NCBI RefSeq assembly: GCF_008923205.2
Contig: NZ_WBMS02000009.1
Location: 1-64,000, forward strand
Reading direction: 5' to 3'
Source: Actinomadura physcomitrii
GTDB taxonomy: Bacteria > Actinomycetota > Actinomycetes > Streptosporangiales > Streptosporangiaceae
DNA length: 64,000 bases
This document shows, piece after piece, positions 1 through 7,819 of this stretch (position 1 is its first letter; each line of letters starts with the position of its first letter). Position numbers and translations under genes: made by a program. Below the pieces are notes generated by a model. The model ran no database searches, was not told the DNA's origin, and worked only from the letters and a program-made list of their open reading frames with translations.

Positions 1-63
1 CTTCAACTCGTCGTCGATCCGGGCATAGAGTGCCGTTGCGAGGGTGTCTAGGTCTGTCTTCAC
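1..63 (-). CDS. IS982-like transposase, N-terminal end only (runs off the left edge)
   Basis: The minus strand reads from a GTG start into about 20 codons beginning M-K-T-D-L-D-T-L-A-T-A-L-Y, followed by an acidic patch I-D-D-E-L. This is the typical opening of IS982-family DDE transposases, recalled from family knowledge. The rest lies outside the window, so neither catalytic residues nor inverted repeats can be checked. It starts only about 60 bases from the 3' end of the TetR gene, so the insertion sequence boundary should fall in that gap. Confidence 0.55.
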   Translation of the reverse strand, partial: MKTDLDTLATALYARIDDELK

Positions 64-121
64 ACACTGACATTGGACGCCCTCGCCCCATGTCCGCAGG
101 CGAACCCTTGGACTCATTCAT

Positions 122-790
122 CTAGGCGCGGACCTCGCGGATGATGCCGACGAGCTCGCGCGTCACGGACTTGAAGCCGGGCAACCGCGACATCGACACC
201 ATCCGGTCGACGAGCGGGACGGTCCGCTCGACCAGCAGGTACGTCTTGCGGCAGCCGGGGGAGCTGTCGTGCACCCAGTACAGGACGATGCCCATCGAGT
301 AGATCCACAGCAGCTCCGGCAGCTCCTTGCGGAACTCCTTGTCGATCTTCAGGTCGGAGCCGTCGACGACCTCGCGGTAGATCGCCACCGCGGAGTCGCG
401 GGCCGGACCGGACTCGGCGCTGAACGGGTTGAGCGGGCTGGTGGGCTCGGCGGCGAACTTGAAGAACTTCCCGGCGAACTCGTGGTAGGGGACCATCGTG
501 TCGACGCGGGCCTTCAGCACGCCGAGCAGGCGGGGCGCGAACCCGGTCTCGGCGTCGAGGACGGCGCGGCAGGCGGCGAGGTGCTCGTCCTGCAGCTCGT
601 CGTAGTACGCCTGGATCAGCTCTTCCTTGGACCCGTAGTAGTAGTAGGCGTTGCCGACCGAGACCCCGGCCTCCTTGGCGATCGCGCGCATCGTCGTCGC
701 CTCGTAGCCGCGCTCGCGGAACAGCCGGAGCGCGGTCTGGACGATCAGGGCCCGGGTCTGCTCGGACTTCACCGCCTTCGTCTCGGTCAC
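122..790 (-). CDS. TetR/AcrR-family transcriptional regulator
   Basis: A 222-residue one-component repressor. Residues about 8-55 form the TetR DNA-binding domain: a first helix around T-R-A-L-I-V-Q-T-A, then A-I-A-K-E-A-G-V-S-V-G-N-A-Y-Y-Y-Y as the helix-turn-helix, ending with G-S-K-E-E-L. The C-terminal part is an all-helical ligand domain with no close family I can name. The GTG start was chosen because the tetracycline-repressor-like domain begins right after it, while an upstream ATG would add an Arg-rich tail unlike the family. The ligand is unknown. The neighbouring asd and lysC genes are biosynthetic and give no hint. An insertion sequence lies just beyond its 3' end. Confidence 0.9.
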   Translation of the reverse strand: MTETKAVKSEQTRALIVQTALRLFRERGYEATTMRAIAKEAGVSVGNAYYYYGSKEELIQAYYDELQDEHLAACRAVLDAETGFAPRLLGVLKARVDTMVPYHEFAGKFFKFAAEPTSPLNPFSAESGPARDSAVAIYREVVDGSDLKIDKEFRKELPELLWIYSMGIVLYWVHDSSPGCRKTYLLVERTVPLVDRMVSMSRLPGFKSVTRELVGIIREVRA

Positions 791-907
791 GCATGCCACC
801 CTACGGCCCCGATCGGACGTCCCGCAGACGCCGCGTCCGGCACCGGCCCGCGACCGCCGCGAACGCACCGGCGTTTCCGACGGCGGTCGGCGCAGCGCTC
901 CGGGCCG

Positions 908-2008
908 TCACGGGGTGAGGTCGGCGGCGACGAGCTCGGCGATCTGGACGGTGTTGAGCGCGGCGCCCTTGCGCAGGTTGTCGCCGCACAGGAACAGCTC
1001 CAGCGCGCGCGGGTCGTCCAGGGAGCGGCGGACCCGCCCGGCCCACGTCGGGTCGGTGCCGGCGGCGTCGGACGGGGTCGGGAACTCCAGCATCTCCGGG
1101 TTGTCGCAGAGCACCACGCCGGGCGAGCGGGCGAGCACGTCCTGCGCCTCGCGCCGGTGGACGCGCTCGCCGAAGACGGCGTGCACGGCGACCGAGTGCG
1201 CGGTGACGACGGGGACCCGCACGCAGGTCGCGGTGACCTTCAGCTCCGGCAGGCCGAGGACCTTGCGGCACTCGTCCCGGATGCTCAGCTCCTCCGAGCC
1301 CCAGCCGTCCTCGGCCGGGTCGCCGGTCCACGGGACGACGTTGAGCGCGAGCGGCGCCGGGAACGGGCCGAGGTCGCCGACGACGCCGCGCACGTCGCCG
1401 GCGCGGTGGCCGAGCGCCCGGTCGCCGCCGACCTTCTCCAGCTGCGCGTACAGGGTGTCGGTGCCCGCGCGGCCCGCGCCGGACGCGGCCTGGTACGACG
1501 CGACGACCAGCTCCCGCAGCCCGTACCGCTCGTGCAGCGCGCCGAGCGCCACGATCATGGACAGGGTGGTGCAGCCGGGGCCCGCGAGGACGCCGCGCGG
1601 ACGGTCCCGGACCAGGCCCGGGTTCACCTCGGGGACGATCAGCGGGACGTCCGGCGCCGCGCGGAACGCCGGGGACCCGTCGACGGCGACGGCGCCGCGC
1701 GTCACCGCGACCGGCGCCCACCGCGCGGCGACGGCGGGGGGCACCGCGAACATCGCGATGTCGGCGCCGTCGAAGACCTCGGGGGCGAGCGCGGCGACCT
1801 GCACGTCCTCGCCGCGGACCCGGAGCGTGCGGCCCGCCGACCGGGGCGAGGCGGCGAGCCGGATCTCCCCGTACACGTCGCGGCGGGTGGACAGCAGGTC
1901 CAGCAGCGCGGCGCCGACCGCGCCGGTCGCGCCGACCACGGCCAGCGTGGGCGCCCGCCGCCCGTCGCGTCCGGTCCTCGGCCCGGCGGTCGAGCCCATG
2001 GTCGCCAT
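908..2008 (-). CDS. asd: Aspartate-semialdehyde dehydrogenase, variant active-site surroundings
   Basis: Predicted to reduce aspartyl-4-phosphate to aspartate-4-semialdehyde with NADPH, the second step towards lysine, methionine and threonine. About 366 residues. The N-terminal nucleotide-binding loop is G-A-T-G-A-V-G, the likely catalytic Cys is about residue 146 in G-P-G-C-T-T, the Gln of S-Y-Q-A-A-S-G-A-G is about residue 173, and the substrate Arg/His segment R-V-P-V-V-T-A-H-S follows. Two phosphate-pocket signatures differ from the family: D-N-S-S-A-F-R reads D-G-S-P-A-F-R, and P-N-C reads P-G-C. It lies downstream of aspartate kinase on the same strand but about 350 bp away, so it may have its own promoter. 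The ATG at 2008 or the one at 1999 is the start; both follow a GAGGGG. Confidence 0.85.
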   Translation of the reverse strand: MATMGSTAGPRTGRDGRRAPTLAVVGATGAVGAALLDLLSTRRDVYGEIRLAASPRSAGRTLRVRGEDVQVAALAPEVFDGADIAMFAVPPAVAARWAPVAVTRGAVAVDGSPAFRAAPDVPLIVPEVNPGLVRDRPRGVLAGPGCTTLSMIVALGALHERYGLRELVVASYQAASGAGRAGTDTLYAQLEKVGGDRALGHRAGDVRGVVGDLGPFPAPLALNVVPWTGDPAEDGWGSEELSIRDECRKVLGLPELKVTATCVRVPVVTAHSVAVHAVFGERVHRREAQDVLARSPGVVLCDNPEMLEFPTPSDAAGTDPTWAGRVRRSLDDPRALELFLCGDNLRKGAALNTVQIAELVAADLTP

Positions 2009-2360
2009 CACCCCTCGTCGGTCGGGTCGTCCGCCGCACGCGGCCCCGCACTGTGAACTTCCGCGGGGTGCGGCCGGTTCCCGGACGAGGGTGCCATGGC
2101 GCGGCGCGAGAATTTGCGCCATACGCCCCATAACGGCGGCACGGTCCCGGAAAAGCGGCGCGGGGCGCCCACGGCGTACGGTGCGGCCCCCGACCCGGCG
2201 GGGAAGGGGCGGGGCCGACATGGCCGGGGCGTACCGGGGACGGCTCGGGCAGCTGGCCCGGCAGGCGGACGTGTTCCTCGTCGCGGGCGACCACAGGACG
2301 TCCTGTGCGGCCCGCGACCGGGCGTCGAAGGGCCGCGGCGGGCTGTGCCGCCGCGCCGCG
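2009..2360. other. Gap between lysC and asd
   Basis: About 350 bases with no convincing gene. The reading frame of asd stays open upstream for about 70 codons, but the added protein is Arg- and Pro-rich and matches no dehydrogenase, so I treat it as untranslated leader. It probably holds the asd promoter, but I see no clear -10 or -35 pair. Confidence 0.5.
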
Positions 2361-3635
2361 TCAGCGGCCGGTGCCGCCGTAGACGACGGCCTCGACCTGG
2401 TCGACGTCGAGGTCGAACGCGTGGTGCGCGGCGGCGACCGCGGTGTCCACGTCGTCCTGGGCGACGACCACGGAGATCCGGATCTCCGAGGTGGAGATCA
2501 TCTCGATGTTCACCCCGGCGTCGGCGATCGCGGCGAAGAACGTCGCGGTGACGCCCGGGTGCGAGCGCATCCCGGCGCCGATCAGCGAGACCTTGCCGAT
2601 CCGGTCGTCGTAGCGCAGCGACTCGAACCCGATCCGCTCCTTCAGCTTGTTCAGCGCGGTCAGCGCGGACTGCCCGTCGCTCGCCGGCAGCGTGAAGGAG
2701 ATGTCGGTGCGGCCGGTGGACGCCGCCGACACGTTCTGCACGATCATGTCGATGTTGATCTCGGCCTCGGACAGCACCGTGAAGATCGTCGCGGCCTCAC
2801 CGACCTTGTCGGGCACCCCGACCACGGTGATCTTGGCCTCGCTCCGGTCGTGCGCGACCCCGGAGATGATCGCCTGCTCCATGTCCTGTCCTTCGATCTC
2901 GCTGCTGTCGACGACCCACGTCCCCTCCTTCTGGGAGAACGAGGACCGCACGTGGATCGGGATGTTGTACCGGCGCGCGTACTCCACGCAGCGCAGATGC
3001 AGGATCTTCGCGCCGGTCGCCGCCATCTCCAGCATCTCCTCGTAGGAGATCTTCGGGATCTTGCGGGCCTGCGGGACGATGCGCGGGTCGGCGGTGAAGA
3101 CCCCGTCGACGTCGGAGTAGATCTCGCAGACATCGGCGTCCAGCGCCGCGGCGAGCGCGACCGCCGTGGTGTCGGAGCCGCCGCGGCCGAGCGTGGTGAT
3201 GTCCTTGGTGCCCTGCGAGACGCCCTGGAAACCGGCGACGATGCAGACCGCGTTCTCGTCCAGCGCGCTGCGGATCCGGCCCGGCGTCACGTCGATGATC
3301 TTGGCTTTACCGTGCGTGCCGTCGGTGATGACCCCCGCCTGGGAGCCGGTGAACGAGCGGGCCTCGTGGCCCAGGTTCGCGATGGCCATGGCCAGCAGGG
3401 CCATCGACATCCGCTCGCCCGCGGTGAGCAGCATGTCCAGCTCGCGGGCCGGCGGGAGGGGGCTGACCTGCTTGGCCATATCGATGAGATCATCCGTCGT
3501 GTCGCCCATCGCGGAGACCACGACGACGACGTCGTTCCCCGCCTTCTTCGTCGCGACGATGCGCTGGGCGACCCGCTTGACGCACTCGGCGTCGGCGACG
3601 GAGGAGCCACCGTACTTCTGCACGACAAGAGCCAC
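2361..3635 (-). CDS. lysC: Aspartate kinase (alpha subunit, full length)
   Basis: Phosphorylates aspartate to aspartyl-4-phosphate, the committed step of the aspartate family. 424 residues, the usual length for actinobacterial enzymes. The ATP/aspartate site K-Y-G-G-S-S-V is at residues 7-13, the T-A-G-E-R-M-S-M loop at about 71-78, and the G-R-G-G-S-D-T-T-A segment at about 150-158. Residues from about 260 on form two ACT domains, which in this family sense lysine and threonine. The start is GTG with GAGGAG nine bases upstream. An internal start at residue 252 probably makes the separate beta subunit. A decayed ArsR stub sits immediately upstream and asd follows downstream. Confidence 0.97.
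   Translation of the reverse strand: MALVVQKYGGSSVADAECVKRVAQRIVATKKAGNDVVVVVSAMGDTTDDLIDMAKQVSPLPPARELDMLLTAGERMSMALLAMAIANLGHEARSFTGSQAGVITDGTHGKAKIIDVTPGRIRSALDENAVCIVAGFQGVSQGTKDITTLGRGGSDTTAVALAAALDADVCEIYSDVDGVFTADPRIVPQARKIPKISYEEMLEMAATGAKILHLRCVEYARRYNIPIHVRSSFSQKEGTWVVDSSEIEGQDMEQAIISGVAHDRSEAKITVVGVPDKVGEAATIFTVLSEAEINIDMIVQNVSAASTGRTDISFTLPASDGQSALTALNKLKERIGFESLRYDDRIGKVSLIGAGMRSHPGVTATFFAAIADAGVNIEMISTSEIRISVVVAQDDVDTAVAAAHHAFDLDVDQVEAVVYGGTGR
2880..2894 (-). promoter_or_regulatory. Internal ribosome-binding site and ATG for the aspartate kinase beta subunit
   Basis: In the minus-strand message GAAGGA stands six bases before an in-frame ATG (codon 252 of lysC). Translation from here gives 173 residues made of the two ACT regulatory domains. 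In Corynebacterium and other actinobacteria the alpha2-beta2 enzyme uses exactly such an in-frame internal start, with a beta subunit of about this size. The site match is direct; its use here is inferred. Confidence 0.75.
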
Positions 3636-3681
3636 GGGTGGGCGCTCCTCGGATCGGGGTCAGGCGTACTGACCGACGAGT

Positions 3682-3831
3682 CTACCGAGGCCGCGCCACT
3701 GGATCACGAGCAGGTAACTGCGCCCCCCGCTGGAGCCGGACCGGGTTGGCGAGCGCCTTGAACACGTCCAGCAGCTCGGCCGAGACGGCGTCCTCGGGGA
3801 CGTCCTCGGCGGGATGCGCGTTCGTCGTCAT
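3682..3831 (-). pseudogene. Truncated ArsR-family regulator (N-terminal stub)
   Basis: About 50 codons. After a short acidic leader the text E-L-L-D-V-F-K-A-L-A-N-P-V-R-L is the first helix and entry of the ArsR/SmtB winged helix. In intact relatives this continues I-L-x-x-L; here it changes after R-L-Q to an unrelated Gly/Arg/Pro tail and stops. No recognition helix, wing or metal/ligand Cys remains, so it should not bind DNA. It lies head-to-tail just upstream of lysC, so the break may have removed a regulator gene and brought new sequence to the lysC promoter. Confidence 0.7.
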
Positions 3832-3878
3832 GGTCACCCGCAGTCTACCCGGACGTTTCGCAGAACCTCGATATGACG

Positions 3879-5029
3879 TCAGGACGTGGCGCGCGCCAGC
3901 TCCCCCAGCACCTCCGAGGCGGTCACCGGGTCCAGGTCGCCGATCGGCCGGAACCCCTCCCGGGCGCACCCGTCGCCGGTCTCCGGCCGGTCCTCCACCC
4001 AGATGGCCTCCAGCCGCTGCCCCGAGGCCATGCCGATGTCCAATCCCGGATTCAGGTGGACGTTGACGTACAGCCCGCGGGGTACCGCGCGGTACATGCT
4101 GTGCTGGATGCCGGCGTCCATGGGGTCGCCGCGCCGCCAGCCGCGCTGCTCCAGCGCGAACACGGCTCCCGGGGCGAGCGCGGCGCCCTCGAACCGCGCC
4201 AGCCGCCGGGCGGCGCGCTCGGCCTCGGTCAGCGTGTGCACCTCCCGGCCGAGCTGCGGGAACGGCTGCAGGATCAGGTAGTCGGCGAACAGCGCCGACC
4301 ACGCCTGCACCGCGCCGCCGAGCTCCAGCGGATGCGGGATGCCGACGCGCGCCGACTCCGGCAGGGACACCTCGTCGTCGGCGGCGTCGGCGAACGTCCG
4401 GTCCTCGGCCACCCGGAACGCCACGGCCTCGGCTCCGTCATCGGCACGGCCCTCGCCGCCGTCCTCGGCGAGCCACACCAGCCGCCGCGCGACGTGCCAG
4501 ATCAGCGGATGCTCCACGAACAGGCGGCGGAACTCCCCGGCCGTCCAGCGGCGCCGCGCCACCATCGCCGCCTCCAGCCGGAGCCGAGCCGCCCCTGCTC
4601 CGCCTCCGCGACCCGGACGCCCGGGAACCCCCAGCCGAGCCCGCTCAAATCGGCGAACGCGCGCGCCGCGAACGGCAGCCCGTGCTCGGTCACCCACGCG
4701 TCCGCCAGCGGCGCCGCGAGCTTCTCGACGACGTGGTCCCACCGCGCGTCCTCGGCCAGCAGCGCCGCACCCACGGCCGCGCCCAGCGGGTTCGCGGCCC
4801 CGGCCAGGTACTCCTGCGCGGCGGCGGCCGGTTCCGGGGCGACGCCGTCGCGCTCGCCGACCGGCCGCTCGCGCTCCAGCGCGCGGAGCCGCTCCCGCAC
4901 GTCCGCGGCGGCGCCCGGGTCGACCTTGATCGCCGGCCCGGGGCGCCCGCCCCGGCGCGGGAACATCCGCCGCCGCCACGCGTCCGGAAGGACCAGAACG
5001 TCTTCGTCCGGAACCGGAAGATCAGCCAT
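3879..5029 (-). pseudogene. DUF4132-type protein remnant with a frameshift
   Basis: The first frame (from an ATG at 5029) encodes about 145 sensible residues, with L-P-D-A-W-R-R-R near the start, and then loses sense near 4590-4605. The neighbouring frame resumes at once with R-L-R-L-E-A-A-M-V-A-R-R-R-W-T and runs to the end with the DUF4132 C-terminal pattern (L-A-R-F-E-G, R-G-W-R-R-G-D-P-x-D-A-G, a late I-W-V-E-D-R). Joined, the protein has about 380 residues, far less than the usual 800-1100 of DUF4132 proteins, so the N-terminal half also seems lost. A single-base sequencing error cannot be excluded for the shift, but would not explain the short length. Confidence 0.7.
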
Positions 5030-5196
5030 GCCGCACACCGTAGGACAGCCCTCCGACACCCGCCCGCCGATCCGCCGAACGGCCGGATCCGGTGGCCGGC
5101 CGGAAGGATGAAGCCACAGGTCAGGGGTGCCTTGACTTGATATTTCGGCGGTTCGCAGACTGGGAGTGAACGAAGCGTCCGTCAGGAGGCAGGACC

Positions 5197-5730
5197 ATGA
5201 CGCACAGCGGAACGACCTCCCGCGCGCAGGCCGCGCAACTGACCGTGCTTCGACCCGGCGCCGGACGCGTCGGCGACCTCGGCGCCATCGGCGTGCAGTT
5301 CAAGCTCTTCGGCGCCGACACCGGTGACCAGGTGGCCATCGTGGAGCACCCGTTCCCCGTAGGGGCGCTCGTCCCGCCCCACCGGCACACCCGCGAGGAC
5401 GAGTTCTCCATCGTCACCGCGGGCGAGATCGGGTTCCGGTCCGGCGACGAGGAGGCCGTCCTCGGCGAGGGCGGCTACATCAGCAAACCCCGCGGCGAGC
5501 TGCACGCCATGTGGAACGCGGGCGACATGCCCGGCCGCATGATCGAGGTCATCAGCCCCGCCGGGTTCGAGCACTTCTTCCTCGACCTCGCCGACCTGGT
5601 CGCAGGCGGCCCGCCCGAACCCGCGGCGATCGACGAGCTCGCCGGCCGCTACGGGCTCAGCTTCGGCCGGCCCGACTGGCTGCCCGGCCTCATCGACCGC
5701 TACGACCTCACCCCGCCCCCGTTCGGCTGA
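5197..5730 (+). CDS. Small cupin-domain protein
   Basis: 177 residues with one cupin barrel. Motif 1 is P-H-R-H-T-R-E-D-E-F-S-I-V-T-A-G at about residues 61-76 and motif 2 runs through K-P-R-G-E-L-H-A-M-W-N at about 98-108. The two His of motif 1, its Glu and the motif 2 His form a plausible metal site. A C-terminal tail of about 50 residues is conserved in similar actinobacterial proteins. Its start follows a good CAGGAGG site. It stands alone between a decayed gene and a convergent operon. No substrate can be inferred; such proteins include quercetinase-like dioxygenases and sugar-binding cupins. Confidence 0.85.
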   Translation: MTHSGTTSRAQAAQLTVLRPGAGRVGDLGAIGVQFKLFGADTGDQVAIVEHPFPVGALVPPHRHTREDEFSIVTAGEIGFRSGDEEAVLGEGGYISKPRGELHAMWNAGDMPGRMIEVISPAGFEHFFLDLADLVAGGPPEPAAIDELAGRYGLSFGRPDWLPGLIDRYDLTPPPFG

Positions 5731-5753
5731 CCGCCCTCGGAGGCCGAGGGCCG

Positions 5754-6302
5754 TCACTGGGCTACGGCGGCCTCCTGGGCCACGGCGAGACGGTCGTTCG
5801 CGACGTAGGCGTGCAGCGCGCGCAGCGACGCGCCCGCGTGGTTGCCCCAGTGGTTGAAGTACGAGTACTGCCACCACCACAGCGCCTCGAGGGGACGGTC
5901 CTGGTTGTAGTGCCGCAGCCCGTGGACGAGGTCGCTGGCGACGTCGACGAGGTCGTCCGACAGCCGGTAGGGCGTCGGCTCGGTGTCCTTGTACGGGTCG
6001 AACACCTCGACGTACTCGTCGAGGTCGCCGAGCCGCTCCGCCAGGCCCGCGCGGACCGCGTCGAGGTCCGGGTCGTCGCCGATCTCCGGCTCCCAGTTGT
6101 CCGGGAGGATCACGTCGGCGCTGGCGCCGAGCTGCGCGCCCGCCAGGATGACCTGCGAGACCTCCAGCAGCAGCAGCGGGATCGTGTGCGTCCCGCCGTC
6201 GCCGCGCGCGACGGCCTCCAGGCCGTTCAGGTAGTTGTCGACGTGGCACGCCACGCGCTCGGCGAGGGCGTTCCAGTCCTGCGGGCTGTTGGCATCAGAC
6301 AT
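5754..6302 (-). CDS. DUF5063 family protein, third gene of the recR operon
   Basis: 182 residues, acidic and mostly helical, with a Trp/Tyr-rich segment ([14 protein letters not shown]) near residues 142-155. It matches the DUF5063 family as I remember it, a conserved neighbour of recR in actinomycetes. Its ATG lies inside the last codons of recR (eight-base overlap), so the two are translationally coupled. No catalytic motif, signal peptide or membrane segment is visible. The constant linkage to ybaB and recR hints at a role near recombinational repair, but this is only guilt by association. Confidence 0.85.
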   Translation of the reverse strand: MSDANSPQDWNALAERVACHVDNYLNGLEAVARGDGGTHTIPLLLLEVSQVILAGAQLGASADVILPDNWEPEIGDDPDLDAVRAGLAERLGDLDEYVEVFDPYKDTEPTPYRLSDDLVDVASDLVHGLRHYNQDRPLEALWWWQYSYFNHWGNHAGASLRALHAYVANDRLAVAQEAAVAQ

Positions 6303-6894
6303 CGAGCAGCCTCCGTCCTTCGAATGCGCGTCCCAGGGTCACCTCGTCGGCGTACTCCAGGTCACCCCCCACCGGCAGGCCGCTGGCCAGCCGCGTGACG
6401 GTGAGTCCCATGGGCTTGACCAGCCGGGCGAGGTACGTCGCCGTCGCCTCGCCCTCCAGGTTCGGGTCGGTCGCGAGGATCAACTCCGTGACCGTGCCGT
6501 CCGCGAGCCGCTGCATCAGCTCCCGGATCCGCAGGTCGTCCGGGCCGACGCCCTCGATCGGGCTGATCGCGCCGCCCAGCACGTGGTAGCGGCCGCGGAA
6601 CTCGCGGGTCTTCTCGATGGCGACGACGTCCTTGGACTCCTCGACCACGCAGATGACCGACGGGTCGCGGCGGGCGTCCCGGCAGATCCGGCACTCCTCC
6701 TCTTCCGCGACGTTCCCGCACGTCCGGCAGAAGCGGACCTTGTCCTTGACCTCCTTGAGCGCCTTGCCGAGGCGCTCCACATCGGCCGGATCGGCGGCGA
6801 GGAGGTGGAAGGCGATCCGCTGCGCGCTCTTGGGGCCGACGCCGGGCAGCCTGCCCAGCTCGTCGATGAGGTTCTGGACCACCCCTTCGTACAA
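6295..6894 (-). CDS. recR: Recombination mediator RecR
   Basis: 199 residues, standard length. Acts with RecF/RecO to load RecA at gapped DNA. Order: N-terminal helix-hairpin-helix with [11 protein letters not shown] around residues 15-25, four-Cys zinc module C-R-T-C...C-R-I-C at about 56-71, then the Toprim domain beginning V-I-C-V-V-E-E at about 78. The start codon is TTG, preceded by AAAGGAGGGG, and gives the expected N-terminus M-Y-E-G-V-V-Q. It follows ybaB and overlaps the DUF5063 gene, an order typical of actinobacteria. Confidence 0.97.
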   Translation of the reverse strand: MYEGVVQNLIDELGRLPGVGPKSAQRIAFHLLAADPADVERLGKALKEVKDKVRFCRTCGNVAEEEECRICRDARRDPSVICVVEESKDVVAIEKTREFRGRYHVLGGAISPIEGVGPDDLRIRELMQRLADGTVTELILATDPNLEGEATATYLARLVKPMGLTVTRLASGLPVGGDLEYADEVTLGRAFEGRRLLDV

Positions 6895-7017
6895 CGGACC
6901 CCTCCTTTCGGTTCGGTGATCTGGTCGCCGGCCGGTCCGCGCGGCCGGCGCCCGTCAGGCCGGTCAGGCCGGTCGTGCCGGTCGAATCATTCGGGTCGGT
7001 CGGGCCGTTCGGATCGG

Positions 7018-7437
7018 TCAGGCGCCGGGGCCGCCGCCGAGGCCGGGGAACCCGCCGGGAATCCCGCCGCCGCCCGGCGCTCCGCCGCCCCCGAGGCCGG
7101 GGATGCCGCCCCCGCCGCCGAGGCCCGCCGCGAGCGGGCCCATCTTCTCCTGCTGCAGCTCGGCCGCCTCCCGGGCCGCGTCGCGGATCGCGGCGAGCAC
7201 CAGGTCGGCGACGGTCTCGGCGGTGTCGGCCGGGTCGTCGGCGTCGATCACCTTCGGGTCGATCGCCAGGCCCATCACCTCGCCCTGGCCGTTGACCGTC
7301 GCGGTGACGAGCCCGCCGCCCGCGGTGCCCTTCACCTCCGCCTCCGCCAGCTCCCGCTGCGCGGCGAACAGCTGCTCCTGCATGGCCTGCGCCTGCTGCA
7401 GCAGTTCCTGCATGTTCAACTGACCACCGGGTTCCAC
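7018..7437 (-). CDS. YbaB/EbfC-family nucleoid-associated protein
   Basis: 139 residues. The N-terminal coiled coil [12 protein letters not shown] is followed by the small sheet domain with V-N-G-Q-G-E-V and I-D-P-K-V-I-D, the YbaB pattern; these proteins form dimers that bind DNA. The start is GTG with GAGGGG six bases upstream, so an ATG further up was rejected. The C-terminal 40 residues are an added low-complexity Gly/Pro tail (repeats of G-G-G-x-P-G), longer than in most relatives. It heads the ybaB-recR-DUF5063 operon. Confidence 0.93.
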   Translation of the reverse strand: MEPGGQLNMQELLQQAQAMQEQLFAAQRELAEAEVKGTAGGGLVTATVNGQGEVMGLAIDPKVIDADDPADTAETVADLVLAAIRDAAREAAELQQEKMGPLAAGLGGGGGIPGLGGGGAPGGGGIPGGFPGLGGGPGA

Positions 7438-7819
7438 GGTGCACCCCTCTTCCGGCCCCCTCGGAAGGGCCTTCTCTCTCGCGACCGCGCCGACCACCGG
7501 ACGTCCGTCCCCCGAGACTACGGGGTCACGGGCTGATGCGGTACGTGCGGGCCGCCCGATGTCCCCTCCGCGCTCCCGGCAGCCGTCGATCTTCCGGACG
7601 ATCCGGCCGCCCGGTCCCCCGCGCCCTGGAATCCGGTCCGGAATACGGCAAAGGCGCGCGCCCTAAGGCGCGCGCCTCCCGGCTCTGCGGTCCGCCTCGT
7701 TCGGAGGAGGCCCCGGCCGTTCGTCGGGTCCGTCCGGGTGGGCCGCCGCCCGGCCCCGCGTTCGAGCGGGGCCCGGGCAGCGGCGTCACCTGATGTTCGG
7801 TCGCCGAGGCGACCGCAGG
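7438..7819. other. Intergenic stretch between ybaB and the collagen-like gene
   Basis: About 380 bases without a supported gene; the open frames on both strands are Arg/Pro-rich and unlike any family. It contains a strong GC hairpin (7653-7676) and presumably the ybaB promoter. Confidence 0.5.
7653..7676 (-). terminator. GC-rich hairpin, likely terminator of the collagen-like gene
   Basis: Two copies of the 10-base palindrome GGCGCGCGCC separated by CTAA, giving a 10-bp perfect stem with a 4-base loop about 145 bp beyond the stop codon of the collagen-like gene. No T-run follows, as is common for actinomycete terminators. Each arm is self-complementary, so cruciform or recombination roles are possible alternatives. 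Confidence 0.5.

Noticed and set aside
269..3761. Long plus-strand frames across the TetR, asd and lysC genes
   Set aside because: No domain or codon bias; the minus-strand genes explain the open frames.
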